From NCBI GenBank assembly GCA_036654795.1, contig JAVVRI010000075.1, positions 1 to 15,444 of the forward strand: a stretch of 15,444 bases of DNA, in the 5' to 3' direction. Source of the DNA: JAVVRI01 sp036654795 (GTDB taxonomy: Bacteria; Bacteroidota; Bacteroidia; Bacteroidales; Tannerellaceae). Below are positions 1 through 7,107 of this stretch, piece after piece. A program made the translations under genes and the position numbers. Every line of letters begins with the position of its first letter. The first letter of the stretch is position 1. Under the pieces are notes generated by a model, which saw only the letters and a list, made by a program, of their open reading frames with translations, made no database searches and was not told the DNA's origin.

Positions 1-1032
1 CTCACGCAACCCCTCTATGCCGGTGGAAAAATCATAGCCTCCAACAAGCTGGCACGAATTGGGCGCGACTGTGCCGTGGAGAACCAACGAAAAATCCGCA
101 TGCAAGTGATAGCCGATGCCGACAATGCTTACTGGACACTGATTGCCGTAGTGCGCAAAGTGCGCATGCTCGAAACCTACAATAACCAGATGGAAGCCCT
201 GCACAAACAGGTAGGAACCAGCCTTGCCGTTCAGATGGCCATCGAAAACGACTTGCTGCGCATCAACACCAAACGTAGCGAAATACGCTATCAGTTGCAG
301 AAAGCCCGCAACGGAGAAGAGCTTTGCCGACTGGCACTGTGCAACGTATTGGGAACTTCGCTGGAGACGGATATACTGCCCACCGACACCGTCATCGGCA
401 TATCGGCTCCGACACAACTGGACGAAAACATCCAGTTGCGACCCGAACTCAAACTGCTGGAAAAGCAGGTAGAAGCAGAATGGCAGCAGATTAAAGTAGC
501 TCGTGCCGGGATTCTCCCAACCGTGGGACTCACGGCCGGTTATTCCTACTACGGCAACATGAAGTTGCGCGGAATGGCCGCCGATGCCACAGGAAATAAC
601 GTCCCCTACACCCAAGAGTTCAAGGATGGATTTACCATCGCAATGGCATCGGTAAGCATTCCCCTCTTCCATTGGGGCGAAGGTTTGAAGAAAGTGAAGA
701 AAGCCAAGCTCAACCTGCAAAATGCAGAGCTCAACTTGCAGCGAAATACCCGTCTGCTCAGTATCGAAGTGCGGCAGGCTGTTCGCAACCTATCCGACGG
801 CTATAACTTGGTCGAGACTGCCGACCTTGGTGGCCAACAGGCCGATGAGAACCTGCGCGTGATGCAAAACCGTTATGCAGCCTCCATGTGTACGCTGACC
901 GACTTGCTTGATGCACAATCGCAGTGGCAGCAGGCACAAAGCAACCGGATAGAGGCGCAGACGCAATACAAGATATACGAAACGGAGTACCTACGCGCTA
1001 CCGGCAGGCTGGAGGGTGAGAAAGTGAGGTGA
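1..1032 (+). CDS. TolC-family outer-membrane efflux protein, 5' partial
   Basis: The frame is open from the first base, so the gene begins upstream; 343 residues are visible, about three quarters of a usual TolC-like protein. The family forms trimeric outer-membrane channels with long periplasmic helices that work with membrane-fusion proteins and RND or ABC pumps. The visible part starts with LTQPLYAGGK, the usual strand-to-helix junction of the first repeat. The second repeat is marked by PELKLLEKQVEAEW, then the strand entry ILPTVGLTAGYSYYG. The C-terminal helix carries the family pattern NRYAASMCTLTDLLDA and ends near YLRATG. Long heptad-like helices rich in Q, E, A and L fill the rest. 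Base composition looks richer in G and C than the sigma-factor region that follows. Pump partners would be expected upstream, outside the window. The family is clear; the substrate cannot be told. Confidence 0.93.
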   Translation, partial: LTQPLYAGGKIIASNKLARIGRDCAVENQRKIRMQVIADADNAYWTLIAVVRKVRMLETYNNQMEALHKQVGTSLAVQMAIENDLLRINTKRSEIRYQLQKARNGEELCRLALCNVLGTSLETDILPTDTVIGISAPTQLDENIQLRPELKLLEKQVEAEWQQIKVARAGILPTVGLTAGYSYYGNMKLRGMAADATGNNVPYTQEFKDGFTIAMASVSIPLFHWGEGLKKVKKAKLNLQNAELNLQRNTRLLSIEVRQAVRNLSDGYNLVETADLGGQQADENLRVMQNRYAASMCTLTDLLDAQSQWQQAQSNRIEAQTQYKIYETEYLRATGRLEGEKVR

Positions 1033-1118
1033 TTATTCTGATTCTATTTTTTTCTAATGAACAAACAGTTGTACTGCATGCAGACGTACTAGCTCTAACG
1101 CGCAGTATATTAATGGAA

Positions 1119-1145
1119 AAGACGGAGCGTCTTGCTTCTTTTCTT
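1119..1145 (+). terminator. Possible terminator of the efflux gene
   Basis: AAGACG (1119-1124) pairs perfectly with CGTCTT (1128-1133) around a three-base loop GAG. It is followed by a T-rich tail (GCTTCTTTTCTT). The stem is only six base pairs, so this is a modest candidate. The palindrome cluster just downstream could serve instead or in addition. Confidence 0.4.
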
Positions 1146-1151
1146 ATATGC

Positions 1152-1251
1152 AATTATACTTTTGAGCCAGCTCAAAATAGATTTTGACCATGCCAATAAT
1201 TGTTTTTGAGCTGGCTCAAAATTGATTTTCAGCTAGCTCAAAAGTATAATT
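1152..1251. repeat. Cluster of three TTTTGAGCYRGCTCAAAA palindromes
   Basis: Three 18-base near-palindromes lie at 1160-1177, 1204-1221 and 1226-1243. The second is the exact reverse complement of the first; the third differs at two positions. The outer units also share flanks: AATTATAC before the first and GTATAATT after the third, so 1152-1178 and 1225-1251 form a 27-base inverted repeat with 25 matches. Each unit can fold alone or pair with another. It may end transcription, act as a protein-binding array, or be a small dispersed element. Confidence 0.75.
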
Positions 1252-1464
1252 ATAATAATGCTTTGATCTAAATGTTGGTATAGAAAGGACTAACAGTTTG
1301 GACGAATGTATTACAAGACTCAGTCCATCTGTTTTTTAGTTTAAAACTTGTTTTTGGTGTGGTTGCCCTGGAAATATATTTAGAATAATTAGTACCTTTA
1401 CAATATAACGCCTGTAACTATTTCTTGCCATATACGACTGATAGAGTATTAATGATTGATTACG

Positions 1465-1953
1465 ATGGATGCACAGCAACAAGAAAGGGAGTTTATTACG
1501 TTGGTGGAAGAATATAAGCAGGTGATTTATAAAGTTTGCTATATTTATGCTACCGATACCGAAAATCTGAATGATTTATATCAGGAGGTGGTGATTAATC
1601 TGTGGAAAGCTTTTCCCCGCTTCCGGGGCGAGTGTAAAGCATCTACTTGGATTTATCGTATCGGGCTGAATACTTGTATATCGTTTTTCCGCAAATCGAA
1701 GTCCAGACCGGTAGTGGTACCCATTACGGTAGACCTCGAGTCCTTTCCTGCCGAAGAAGACAAAACAGCACAACTTCATGAACTCTATCGGATGATAAAC
1801 CGTCTTGGTCAGTTGGAGCGTGCGCTGATATTACTTTGGCTCGAAGAGAAAAGTTATCAGGAAATGGCTGACATCACAGGTCTTAGTCGTGCTAATGTAG
1901 CCGTCAAACTCAATCGTATCAAAGAGAAACTAAGAGCAATGTCTAACAGTTAA
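1465..1953 (+). CDS. ECF-type RNA polymerase sigma factor
   Basis: A 162-residue sigma-70 family protein of ECF size, with only regions 2 and 4. Region 2 covers about residues 7-80 and has the typical core-binding and -10 recognition stretch (DLYQEVVINLWKAFPRF, then STWIYRIGLNT). Region 4 covers about 105-160, with a helix-turn-helix around 129-150 (YQEMADITGLSRANVAVKLN) for -35 contact. The ATG at 1465 is preferred over an in-frame TTG three codons upstream because it begins the conserved N-terminus cleanly; an ATG at 1452 is out of frame. The next gene, a membrane protein, starts 13 bases after the stop, as expected if it controls the sigma factor. The regulon cannot be read from the sequence, although the lipoprotein at 2643 is an obvious candidate target. 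Confidence 0.93.
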   Translation: MDAQQQEREFITLVEEYKQVIYKVCYIYATDTENLNDLYQEVVINLWKAFPRFRGECKASTWIYRIGLNTCISFFRKSKSRPVVVPITVDLESFPAEEDKTAQLHELYRMINRLGQLERALILLWLEEKSYQEMADITGLSRANVAVKLNRIKEKLRAMSNS

Positions 1954-1966
1954 AAAGAAAAGGAAT

Positions 1967-2551
1967 ATGGATTTGGAAGAAATGAAAGCAGGCTGGAGCA
2001 TATTGAATGAACGCCTGGCAGAGAATGAAATATTGAATAAGCGAATTATTAAAGATATGATAAAGAAAAGAGGGGAAACGGCCATCGGCAAGTTATATTG
2101 GTATGATCTGTTTGGATCGCTCACAATACTGATCGTTTGGGTTATACTTTGCTCTGTCTCATTCTTTATCCCTGCTAAAGGAGGGGCTAATCATCATATA
2201 ATGATAATAGCTTTCATGCTTCTTCCCTTTGGCATCTGGCAATTGGTAAAGGTGAATCTACTTCGAAAGGTCGACTTTCGGACGAACGGCTTGCAGCGAA
2301 CAGTCGCTTTGATCGAGCGATACAAGAGGTGGGTCTATAAAGAAACCTTTGTCTCTGTTTTTTTTGCTGTTTTTGTGATGGTGTATGTCTTTCTTACGAC
2401 CCGCGGAACGACTACTCTTACATTATTTGCGATAGGTATTGGTCTTGTTGTGGGTACTTTTATAACTATTCTCGAACATTACTTCTATAAAAACAACATC
2501 CGCAAATCTCAGCAAGTATTAGATGAGTTAAAGGAGTTTGAAGAGGAATAA
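1967..2551 (+). CDS. Four-helix membrane protein, candidate anti-sigma factor
   Basis: A 194-residue protein with no family I can name. The first 45 residues are charged and soluble (MDLEEMKAGWSILNERLAEN). Two helix pairs follow, at about residues 47-67 and 78-95, then 127-147 and 150-172. A basic loop separates the pairs and the tail is acidic (DELKEFEEE). It begins 13 bases after the sigma-factor stop, so the two are almost certainly co-transcribed. ECF sigma factors are commonly held by a membrane anti-sigma factor encoded next to them, with a cytosolic N-terminal binding segment, and this protein fits that position and layout. It lacks the zinc-binding HxxxCxxC motif of ZAS-type anti-sigmas and has far more membrane than FecR-type ones. 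The anti-sigma role is an inference from context. Confidence 0.8.
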   Translation: MDLEEMKAGWSILNERLAENEILNKRIIKDMIKKRGETAIGKLYWYDLFGSLTILIVWVILCSVSFFIPAKGGANHHIMIIAFMLLPFGIWQLVKVNLLRKVDFRTNGLQRTVALIERYKRWVYKETFVSVFFAVFVMVYVFLTTRGTTTLTLFAIGIGLVVGTFITILEHYFYKNNIRKSQQVLDELKEFEEE

Positions 2552-2606
2552 TCGGAAACGCTTTGTAGATCAGTCTCAACTTCAGAATTACTTTAGAATT
2601 GCGCTA

Positions 2607-2623
2607 TATATTTGTTCGCGAAC
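2607..2623 (+). promoter_or_regulatory. Promoter of the PepSY lipoprotein with overlapping palindrome
   Basis: TATATTTG at 2607-2614 matches the Bacteroidetes -7 consensus exactly. The perfect palindrome GTTCGCGAAC (2614-2623) starts at its last base, where transcription should begin, and could be an operator. The ATG follows at 2643. No clear -33 TTG is present at the usual distance, which might reflect activation or use of another sigma factor. Confidence 0.5.
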
Positions 2624-2642
2624 TTAATAATATAAGTAATTT

Positions 2643-3590
2643 ATGAACAAGAAAAAGATTTTATCAAAGCTGTTATTTGGTGCAGCAGTCGTTCTTTTTG
2701 CAGCATGTAGCAATGGCGACGAGTTTAAAGAAGAGACACAGGATAATTTGCCTAAAGCAGTGACGGCAGCGTTTGAGAAGCAATTTCCTGGCGCAACGAA
2801 TGTAACGTGGACAGAAAAGAAGGATTATTTCGTAGCTAGTTTCGATCTGGGTGGCACGACTCGTGCAGACGCAGCTCCGGGTGCTGTAAACGAGGCTTGG
2901 TACACCGATGCTGGTGTATGTGGACTAAGCGAGTTGGAGATTTCGCAAACAGAGTTGGAAAAGACTTATGCTGCTGTGTTTGCCGCTTTGAAAGCAACGC
3001 CTTACATGGCTGAAGGTTATCAGATAGATGATATCGACCTGCTGCAAAGAAGCGCCAATAGCAACGACCGGGTGATTAAAGTAGAAATAGGAAAAGGAAA
3101 GTTGGAACGTAACCTCTTTTTTACACCAGAAGGTTTATTGGTTAAAGATGTGGAAGATATCGATAACAATGACAAAGACGACAACCTGCCTTGCCCGAAG
3201 GAGTTGACTGATTTTGTAAACTTGCATTATAAGGATGCAGTCATTGTCGATTTTGAGCCGGACGCTAAGACAAAGACTTTCGAAGTGGAGATTCTGATCA
3301 CTCAAATGGGAGTTTCCATGGAAAAGGAATTGACTTTTAATGAGAAATATGAGTTTACCGGTGCGGAAATTGATATTGAAGACAAGGCGCTGGCACAACT
3401 TATACAGAAGATGCTGACTCCCGAACAGATGGCCGCAATTGCTAAAATAACAGGCGAGAACGATCCGAATGAGTGGGATATAGAGATTACAGAAAATCCG
3501 GCTGGTGATATTACCATTTCTGTGGAAAATGCAGATGAAAAGATGGTGCCTATCGTTGTATTGGATAAAAACTTCCAGCCGAAGAAATAA
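2643..3590 (+). CDS. PepSY-like repeat lipoprotein
   Basis: A 315-residue predicted lipoprotein. Residues 1-21 are a basic-hydrophobic signal ending in FAA before Cys22, the probable lipidation site. Acidic residues close behind it (SNGDEFKEE) resemble the Bacteroidetes surface-export signal. The mature part contains repeats of the PepSY-like (beta-lactamase-inhibitor-protein-like) fold. Unit one, about 36-100, has the signature FEKQFPGATNVTWTEKKDYF and ends in a D-A-G turn. Related units follow at about 108-171 and 186-245, where the pattern FEVEI...ELTFNEKYEF is clear, and a weaker fourth may lie at 262-313. Proteins of this family are periplasmic or surface-anchored and mostly of unknown function, possibly inhibitory or ligand-binding. 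It lies 91 bases behind the sigma/membrane pair and has its own -7 element, so it may be the regulated output or a sensor for that pair. Confidence 0.85.
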   Translation: MNKKKILSKLLFGAAVVLFAACSNGDEFKEETQDNLPKAVTAAFEKQFPGATNVTWTEKKDYFVASFDLGGTTRADAAPGAVNEAWYTDAGVCGLSELEISQTELEKTYAAVFAALKATPYMAEGYQIDDIDLLQRSANSNDRVIKVEIGKGKLERNLFFTPEGLLVKDVEDIDNNDKDDNLPCPKELTDFVNLHYKDAVIVDFEPDAKTKTFEVEILITQMGVSMEKELTFNEKYEFTGAEIDIEDKALAQLIQKMLTPEQMAAIAKITGENDPNEWDIEITENPAGDITISVENADEKMVPIVVLDKNFQPKK

Positions 3591-3634
3591 TAGTAGCTTA
3601 TCATTCGCTGGGCGATTGCGTCTAATGAAAAGAG

Positions 3635-3672
3635 AAAAGAGGGTGTGTCAAAAGTATGACACACCCTCTTTT
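3635..3672. terminator. Strong bidirectional terminator hairpin
   Basis: A perfect 16-base stem, AAAAGAGGGTGTGTCA (3635-3650) with its complement at 3657-3672, closes on a six-base loop. A-runs lead in and T-runs lead out, so it can stop transcription both from the lipoprotein gene on the plus strand and from the NAD kinase operon on the minus strand. Confidence 0.9.
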
Positions 3673-3793
3673 TGTGATTGTAAACCTCTGCTTTAGTACG
3701 GATACATCCACATTATTGCCAAACAATGTTTTGCTTTCTACCCTTATCTGATTGGTGCTCTCGTTGCCAATGGTGCAGTTATATTTCAATTCT

Positions 3794-3946
3794 TTATCGT
3801 TTTTCGTCTGGTTCTTCCGGTTTAGGAGCTTGTTTGGTGGAAGGCAGAGGTCTTTTCTTAATCAACCCCAACTTGCGCGCTCTTTCCCATTCAGCCTTTT
3901 TGGCTTCATACTGGGCGTATTGTTTTTCTAAATAATTGTCTGCCAT
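3794..3946 (-). CDS. Small basic protein, 50 residues
   Basis: This short gene starts with ATG at 3946 and stops with TAA at 3796-3794. The protein begins MADNYLEKQYAQYEAKKAEW, is strongly helical and rich in K, E, A and R in its first 30 residues, and has a Pro/Lys/Glu tail (APKPEEPDEKR). It has no signal peptide or membrane segment and is probably cytosolic. It starts 20 bases after the NAD kinase stop on the same strand, so it is the likely last gene of that operon. Codons look normal for the region and the Met-Ala-Asp-Asn start resembles small conserved Bacteroides proteins, but I cannot assign a function. Confidence 0.7.
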   Translation of the reverse strand: MADNYLEKQYAQYEAKKAEWERARKLGLIKKRPLPSTKQAPKPEEPDEKR

Positions 3947-3966
3947 AATTCTATTTTTTATGTCTG

Positions 3967-4842
3967 TTATTTCATGCGGGTATCAGCGCCCCACATGAGT
4001 TTTTCGCGTAGGGTTTGATAGAAGGTATGGTTGTAACGCTTGATTACTTTGGTGGTGTAGTCGGCTTTGCTGACGATCAGTTGGATGCCGGTTGGAAATA
4101 TTTCGGAGCGTCCGTCCAGGGAGATCAGAAAATACTTGTTGCGGCTTTCTACTCCCAAGGTGATAGTGTAGGAGTCGGGGATGACCAGCGGACGGACATT
4201 GAGCGAATGTGGCGCAACAGGACTCAACACAATGCTGTTGCTTTGTGATAGGATGATCGGGCCGTTTACGCTCATGGAGTAGGCCGTCGAGCCGGTAGGG
4301 GTGGCGATGACCAGTCCGTCTGCCTGATAGGAGGTGAGGTATTCTTCGTTCAGTGAGGTGTGGATGGTGATCATGGACGAAGTGTCGCGTTTCAATATTG
4401 CAATCTCGTTGAGGGCATAATTGTAACCGCGAAAGCTTCTGTTTTCCGTATGTAGTCGAAGTAGCGTGCGCTCCTCAATCTTGTAATAGTTTTTGAAGAG
4501 TTCGTCTAGCGTGTCTTCTATCTCGTTACTTCCCACATCGGCCAAGAAACCGAGGCGGCCGGTATTGATGCCCAAAATAGGAATGTTCTGTCGGTTCACA
4601 CGGGCTGCAGTACGCAAGAAGGTGCCGTCCCCACCCACGCTGAGGGCTATGTCGATAGCGAACTCATCACCGTTCAGAATTCCGCTGACGGAGGGGGTAT
4701 ATTTTAGTGTGTCGGTCAAGAAGGTATAGAAGCTGTTGTCCACATAAACCTCTATCCCCATTTCCTGAAGTTTTTCGAACAAGCGTTTAATCAAATTGTG
4801 TCGTTCTACTTGGTGCTCACTGCCAAAGACTCCTATTCTCAT
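3967..4842 (-). CDS. nadK: NAD kinase
   Basis: Phosphorylates NAD to NADP in the cytosol, the only route to NADP in most bacteria. The 291-residue length is normal. Family motifs are complete: GGDGT at residues 70-74 (phosphate donor and diphosphate site), GINTGRLGFL at 91-100, the conserved NE pair at 145-146, and the Gly/Thr-rich loop around 175-189 (ADGLVIATPTGSTAYS). The start is the ATG giving MRIGVFGSE, a usual NadK N-terminus. It lies 18 bases downstream of the CBS-domain gene and 20 upstream of the 50-residue protein, so all three are probably read from the promoter at 5570-5577. Confidence 0.97.
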   Translation of the reverse strand: MRIGVFGSEHQVERHNLIKRLFEKLQEMGIEVYVDNSFYTFLTDTLKYTPSVSGILNGDEFAIDIALSVGGDGTFLRTAARVNRQNIPILGINTGRLGFLADVGSNEIEDTLDELFKNYYKIEERTLLRLHTENRSFRGYNYALNEIAILKRDTSSMITIHTSLNEEYLTSYQADGLVIATPTGSTAYSMSVNGPIILSQSNSIVLSPVAPHSLNVRPLVIPDSYTITLGVESRNKYFLISLDGRSEIFPTGIQLIVSKADYTTKVIKRYNHTFYQTLREKLMWGADTRMK

Positions 4843-4860
4843 TTCTTTTCTCTCATTAAT

Positions 4861-5520
4861 TTACATGTTCATATAATGCAATAATTCACTCATCCGTTGT
4901 TGTAGCATATCGTCTACCATTCCTTTTTCCATGAAATGATAGAGCACGGTGTAGTTAAATCGTTCGAAACTGCGAATGACGGGCGAAGCATCCTCTAAGT
5001 CTATCTTTAAGGTGATTAGTAGTCGTCCGGTATCTTTGTCTGTGTATGATAGCAGGTTGAGTACATGCGCATTGTTGGATTCGACTAGGCGGGCGATATC
5101 TGTCAGCGTGTAATCCTGCGGCGCGAGTTCGAGCACAACTACGCTGCCAGCACTTTCGGCACTACATAATTCGGCCAGTGCGTCAATCAGTTTGTCTCGC
5201 GTGATGGCACCTCTGTATTCTCCTTTAGGCGATACGACCGGTAGCAGGCTGAGTTGGTAACGAGAAATCATCCCCAATGCTTCATGCAAGTTCGTGCTTT
5301 CTAACACACTAGGTGCAAAAAGCACAACTTTACCAATGGGAGCCGCTATATCGGGCATCACCAGCAGATCTTTTTCCGACACCAGACACTGATATATTCC
5401 ATCATTCAGTAATGGAAGATGCCTCATCTTGAAATCGTCCATTAAAGCTAACGCATATTCACCTGTGTCGAAGCGTTTTAACACCGGAAGTTCTTTTGTT
5501 ATGAAATCTTTCACTAACAT
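4861..5520 (-). CDS. CBS-domain protein with C-terminal ACT-like region
   Basis: A 219-residue soluble protein. Residues 1-120 contain two CBS repeats: the first around MLVKDFITKELPVLKRFDTG to DLLV, the second around LHEALGMISRYQLSLLPVV to YRGAITRDKLI. CBS pairs usually bind adenine nucleotides and regulate a partner. Residues from about 127 onward (VVVLELAPQDYTLTDIARLV...) resemble an ACT-type ligand-binding fold, seen with CBS pairs in AcuB-like proteins. It precedes NAD kinase by 18 bases, so a role in sensing adenylate or nicotinamide nucleotide state is tempting but is only inferred. No catalytic domain is present. Confidence 0.85.
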   Translation of the reverse strand: MLVKDFITKELPVLKRFDTGEYALALMDDFKMRHLPLLNDGIYQCLVSEKDLLVMPDIAAPIGKVVLFAPSVLESTNLHEALGMISRYQLSLLPVVSPKGEYRGAITRDKLIDALAELCSAESAGSVVVLELAPQDYTLTDIARLVESNNAHVLNLLSYTDKDTGRLLITLKIDLEDASPVIRSFERFNYTVLYHFMEKGMVDDMLQQRMSELLHYMNM

Positions 5521-5546
5521 TTCTCTATTAATTGCCTAAATACTAT

Positions 5547-5554
5547 TAAATTTG
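5547..5554 (+). promoter_or_regulatory. Probable -7 element for pdxJ
   Basis: TAAATTTG matches TAnnTTTG exactly and lies 52 bases before the pdxJ ATG. No convincing -33 element is seen. It shares the 86-base divergent spacer with the minus-strand promoter at 5570-5577, so the two transcripts would overlap at their starts. Confidence 0.4.
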
Positions 5555-5569
5555 CCGATACTTTCTGTG

Positions 5570-5577
5570 CAAATGTA
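5570..5577 (-). promoter_or_regulatory. -7 element for the CBS / NAD kinase operon
   Basis: Read on the minus strand this is TACATTTG, a full match to the Bacteroidetes -7 consensus, 49 bases upstream of the CBS-protein ATG. Confidence 0.55.
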
Positions 5578-5606
5578 ATGAAAGAAAAAAGATATAACGA
5601 TATACG

Positions 5607-6323
5607 ATGACAAATTTAAGTGTAAACATTAACAAGGTGGCCACGATCCGGAATGCACGGGGTGGTAGTATGCCAGATGTATTAAAGGTAGCTCAGGATT
5701 GCGAATTATTCGGCGCACAGGGTATTACAGTTCATCCACGTCCGGATGAAAGACATATTCGTTACAATGACGTTTATTCCCTAAAACCATTAATAAAGAC
5801 GGAGTTTAACATTGAGGGTTATCCATGCGATGCCTTTGTGGACCTTGTATTAAAAATACGTCCAACGCAGGTTACGCTTGTGCCGGATGCACCGGACGCA
5901 GTAACGTCGAATGCCGGATGGAATGTAAAGGAAAACTTTTATCTTTTGACTGAATTGGTAGACACTTTTACGGCACAAGGTATCCGCACCTCCATCTTTG
6001 TAAGTACTGATCAGGATAATATCCGTTTGGCAGCCAAGACAGGAGCCGACCGTATCGAGCTTTATACCGAACCTTATGCTACCGATTATTCGGTTAACCG
6101 CGAAGAGGCGATTCGTCCCTTTGTAGCCGCCGCCGAATTAGCAAAGAGTCTGGGCATCGGGGTGAATGCCGGTCATGACTTGAGTCTGGAAAACCTGGCT
6201 TATTTTAGTCAACATATACCTTGGCTTGATGAGGTATCTATCGGACATGCTTTGATTTGCGATGCCTTATATTATGGTTTACAGGAAACAATTCGTCTTT
6301 ACAAAGCCTGTTTGCAGCAGTAA
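5607..6323 (+). CDS. pdxJ: Pyridoxine 5'-phosphate synthase
   Basis: Last step of the DXP-dependent vitamin B6 pathway: condenses 1-deoxy-xylulose 5-phosphate with 3-amino-2-oxopropyl phosphate to pyridoxine 5'-phosphate, as a cytosolic TIM barrel. At 238 residues it has normal length. Visible signatures are LSVNINKVATIRNARGG (4-20), GITVHPRPDERHI (39-51) with the conserved His43, Arg45 and Arg49, the catalytic-type Glu70 in NIEG, LVPD (91-94), VNAGHDLSLENL with His190, and SIGHALICDALYYGL near the C-terminus with His214. It is divergent from the CBS/NAD kinase operon and is followed after 65 bases by the ExbB gene, which may be co-transcribed. Confidence 0.97.
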   Translation: MTNLSVNINKVATIRNARGGSMPDVLKVAQDCELFGAQGITVHPRPDERHIRYNDVYSLKPLIKTEFNIEGYPCDAFVDLVLKIRPTQVTLVPDAPDAVTSNAGWNVKENFYLLTELVDTFTAQGIRTSIFVSTDQDNIRLAAKTGADRIELYTEPYATDYSVNREEAIRPFVAAAELAKSLGIGVNAGHDLSLENLAYFSQHIPWLDEVSIGHALICDALYYGLQETIRLYKACLQQ

Positions 6324-6388
6324 AACGGATAGGATGGTGTTGGTTTTTAATTGTCGATTATTATTCATTATAACAAGATAGCAAACGT

Positions 6389-7099
6389 ATGAGTATCTTA
6401 CTTTCACTCCAAGCCGCAGGAGCGCTAGCGGCAGATCAGATGCCGGATTTGACGGCAGTAACTTTGCCTACAGAAGCAGAGATTAATGTAATTGATTTGG
6501 CCATTAAGGGTGGCTGGATTATGATAGTGTTATTATTATTGTCGCTCATGGCAACCTACATCTTTATACAGCGCTTGATGGTGATACGTCGTGCGGGTAA
6601 GGAAGATGAAAGCTTTATGAACCGCATAAAGGATTATATCCATGAAGGGAAACTGGACTCGGCATTGAATCTTTGCCGCAGCACTAATACTCCTTCTGCC
6701 CGTATGATAGAGAAAGGGATTACTCGTCTGGGACGTCCGATGAACGATGTGATGGTTGCTATTGAAAATGTAGGTAACCTGGAGGTAGCCAAACTTGAAA
6801 AAGGATTTCCGCTGATTGCCACAACAGCAGCCGGCGCGCCGATGATCGGTTTCTTGGGAACCGTAACCGGTATGGTACGCGCCTTTTTTGATATGGCAAA
6901 TGCCGGAACAAATGTGGATGTATCGTTGCTGTCCGGTGGTATCTATGAAGCCTTGGTGACGACCATCGGTGGACTGGTAGTTGGTATTATCGCGCTGTTT
7001 GCCTACAACTATCTGGTGTCGCAAGTGGATAACGTTGTCAATAAGATGGAAGCCCGTACCATGGAATTTATGGACTTGTTGAACGAACCGGCTAACTAA
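6389..7099 (+). CDS. exbB: ExbB/TolQ-family proton channel subunit
   Basis: A 236-residue inner-membrane protein of the MotA/TolQ/ExbB family. With ExbD it forms the proton-driven motor that energises a TonB-like transducer for outer-membrane transport. A hydrophobic N-terminus (about 1-15, ending in AGALAAD) may be a cleaved signal or an extra helix. Three expected membrane segments lie at about 42-62, 141-163 and 187-208, with the large cytosolic loop between the first two. The family core GFLGTVTGM (154-162) and the Thr/Gly-rich third helix (ALVTTIGGLVVG) are intact. ExbD starts eight bases after the stop, so they form an operon. TolQ is an alternative name; the neighbours do not separate the two. 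Confidence 0.93.
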   Translation: MSILLSLQAAGALAADQMPDLTAVTLPTEAEINVIDLAIKGGWIMIVLLLLSLMATYIFIQRLMVIRRAGKEDESFMNRIKDYIHEGKLDSALNLCRSTNTPSARMIEKGITRLGRPMNDVMVAIENVGNLEVAKLEKGFPLIATTAAGAPMIGFLGTVTGMVRAFFDMANAGTNVDVSLLSGGIYEALVTTIGGLVVGIIALFAYNYLVSQVDNVVNKMEARTMEFMDLLNEPAN

Positions 7100-7107
7100 C
7101 AAAACGA

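Larger units (their letters stand above)
1033..1464. other. Non-coding stretch between the efflux gene and the sigma factor
   Basis: This 432-base AT-rich interval has no convincing gene. It holds a perfect 10-base palindrome CTGCATGCAG at 1074-1083, a short hairpin at 1119-1133, and the three-unit palindrome cluster at 1152-1251. Just upstream of the sigma factor lies TACCTTTA (1393-1400), one base off the Bacteroidetes -7 consensus TAnnTTTG, but no -33 element sits at a normal distance, so the sigma promoter is uncertain. Confidence 0.7.
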
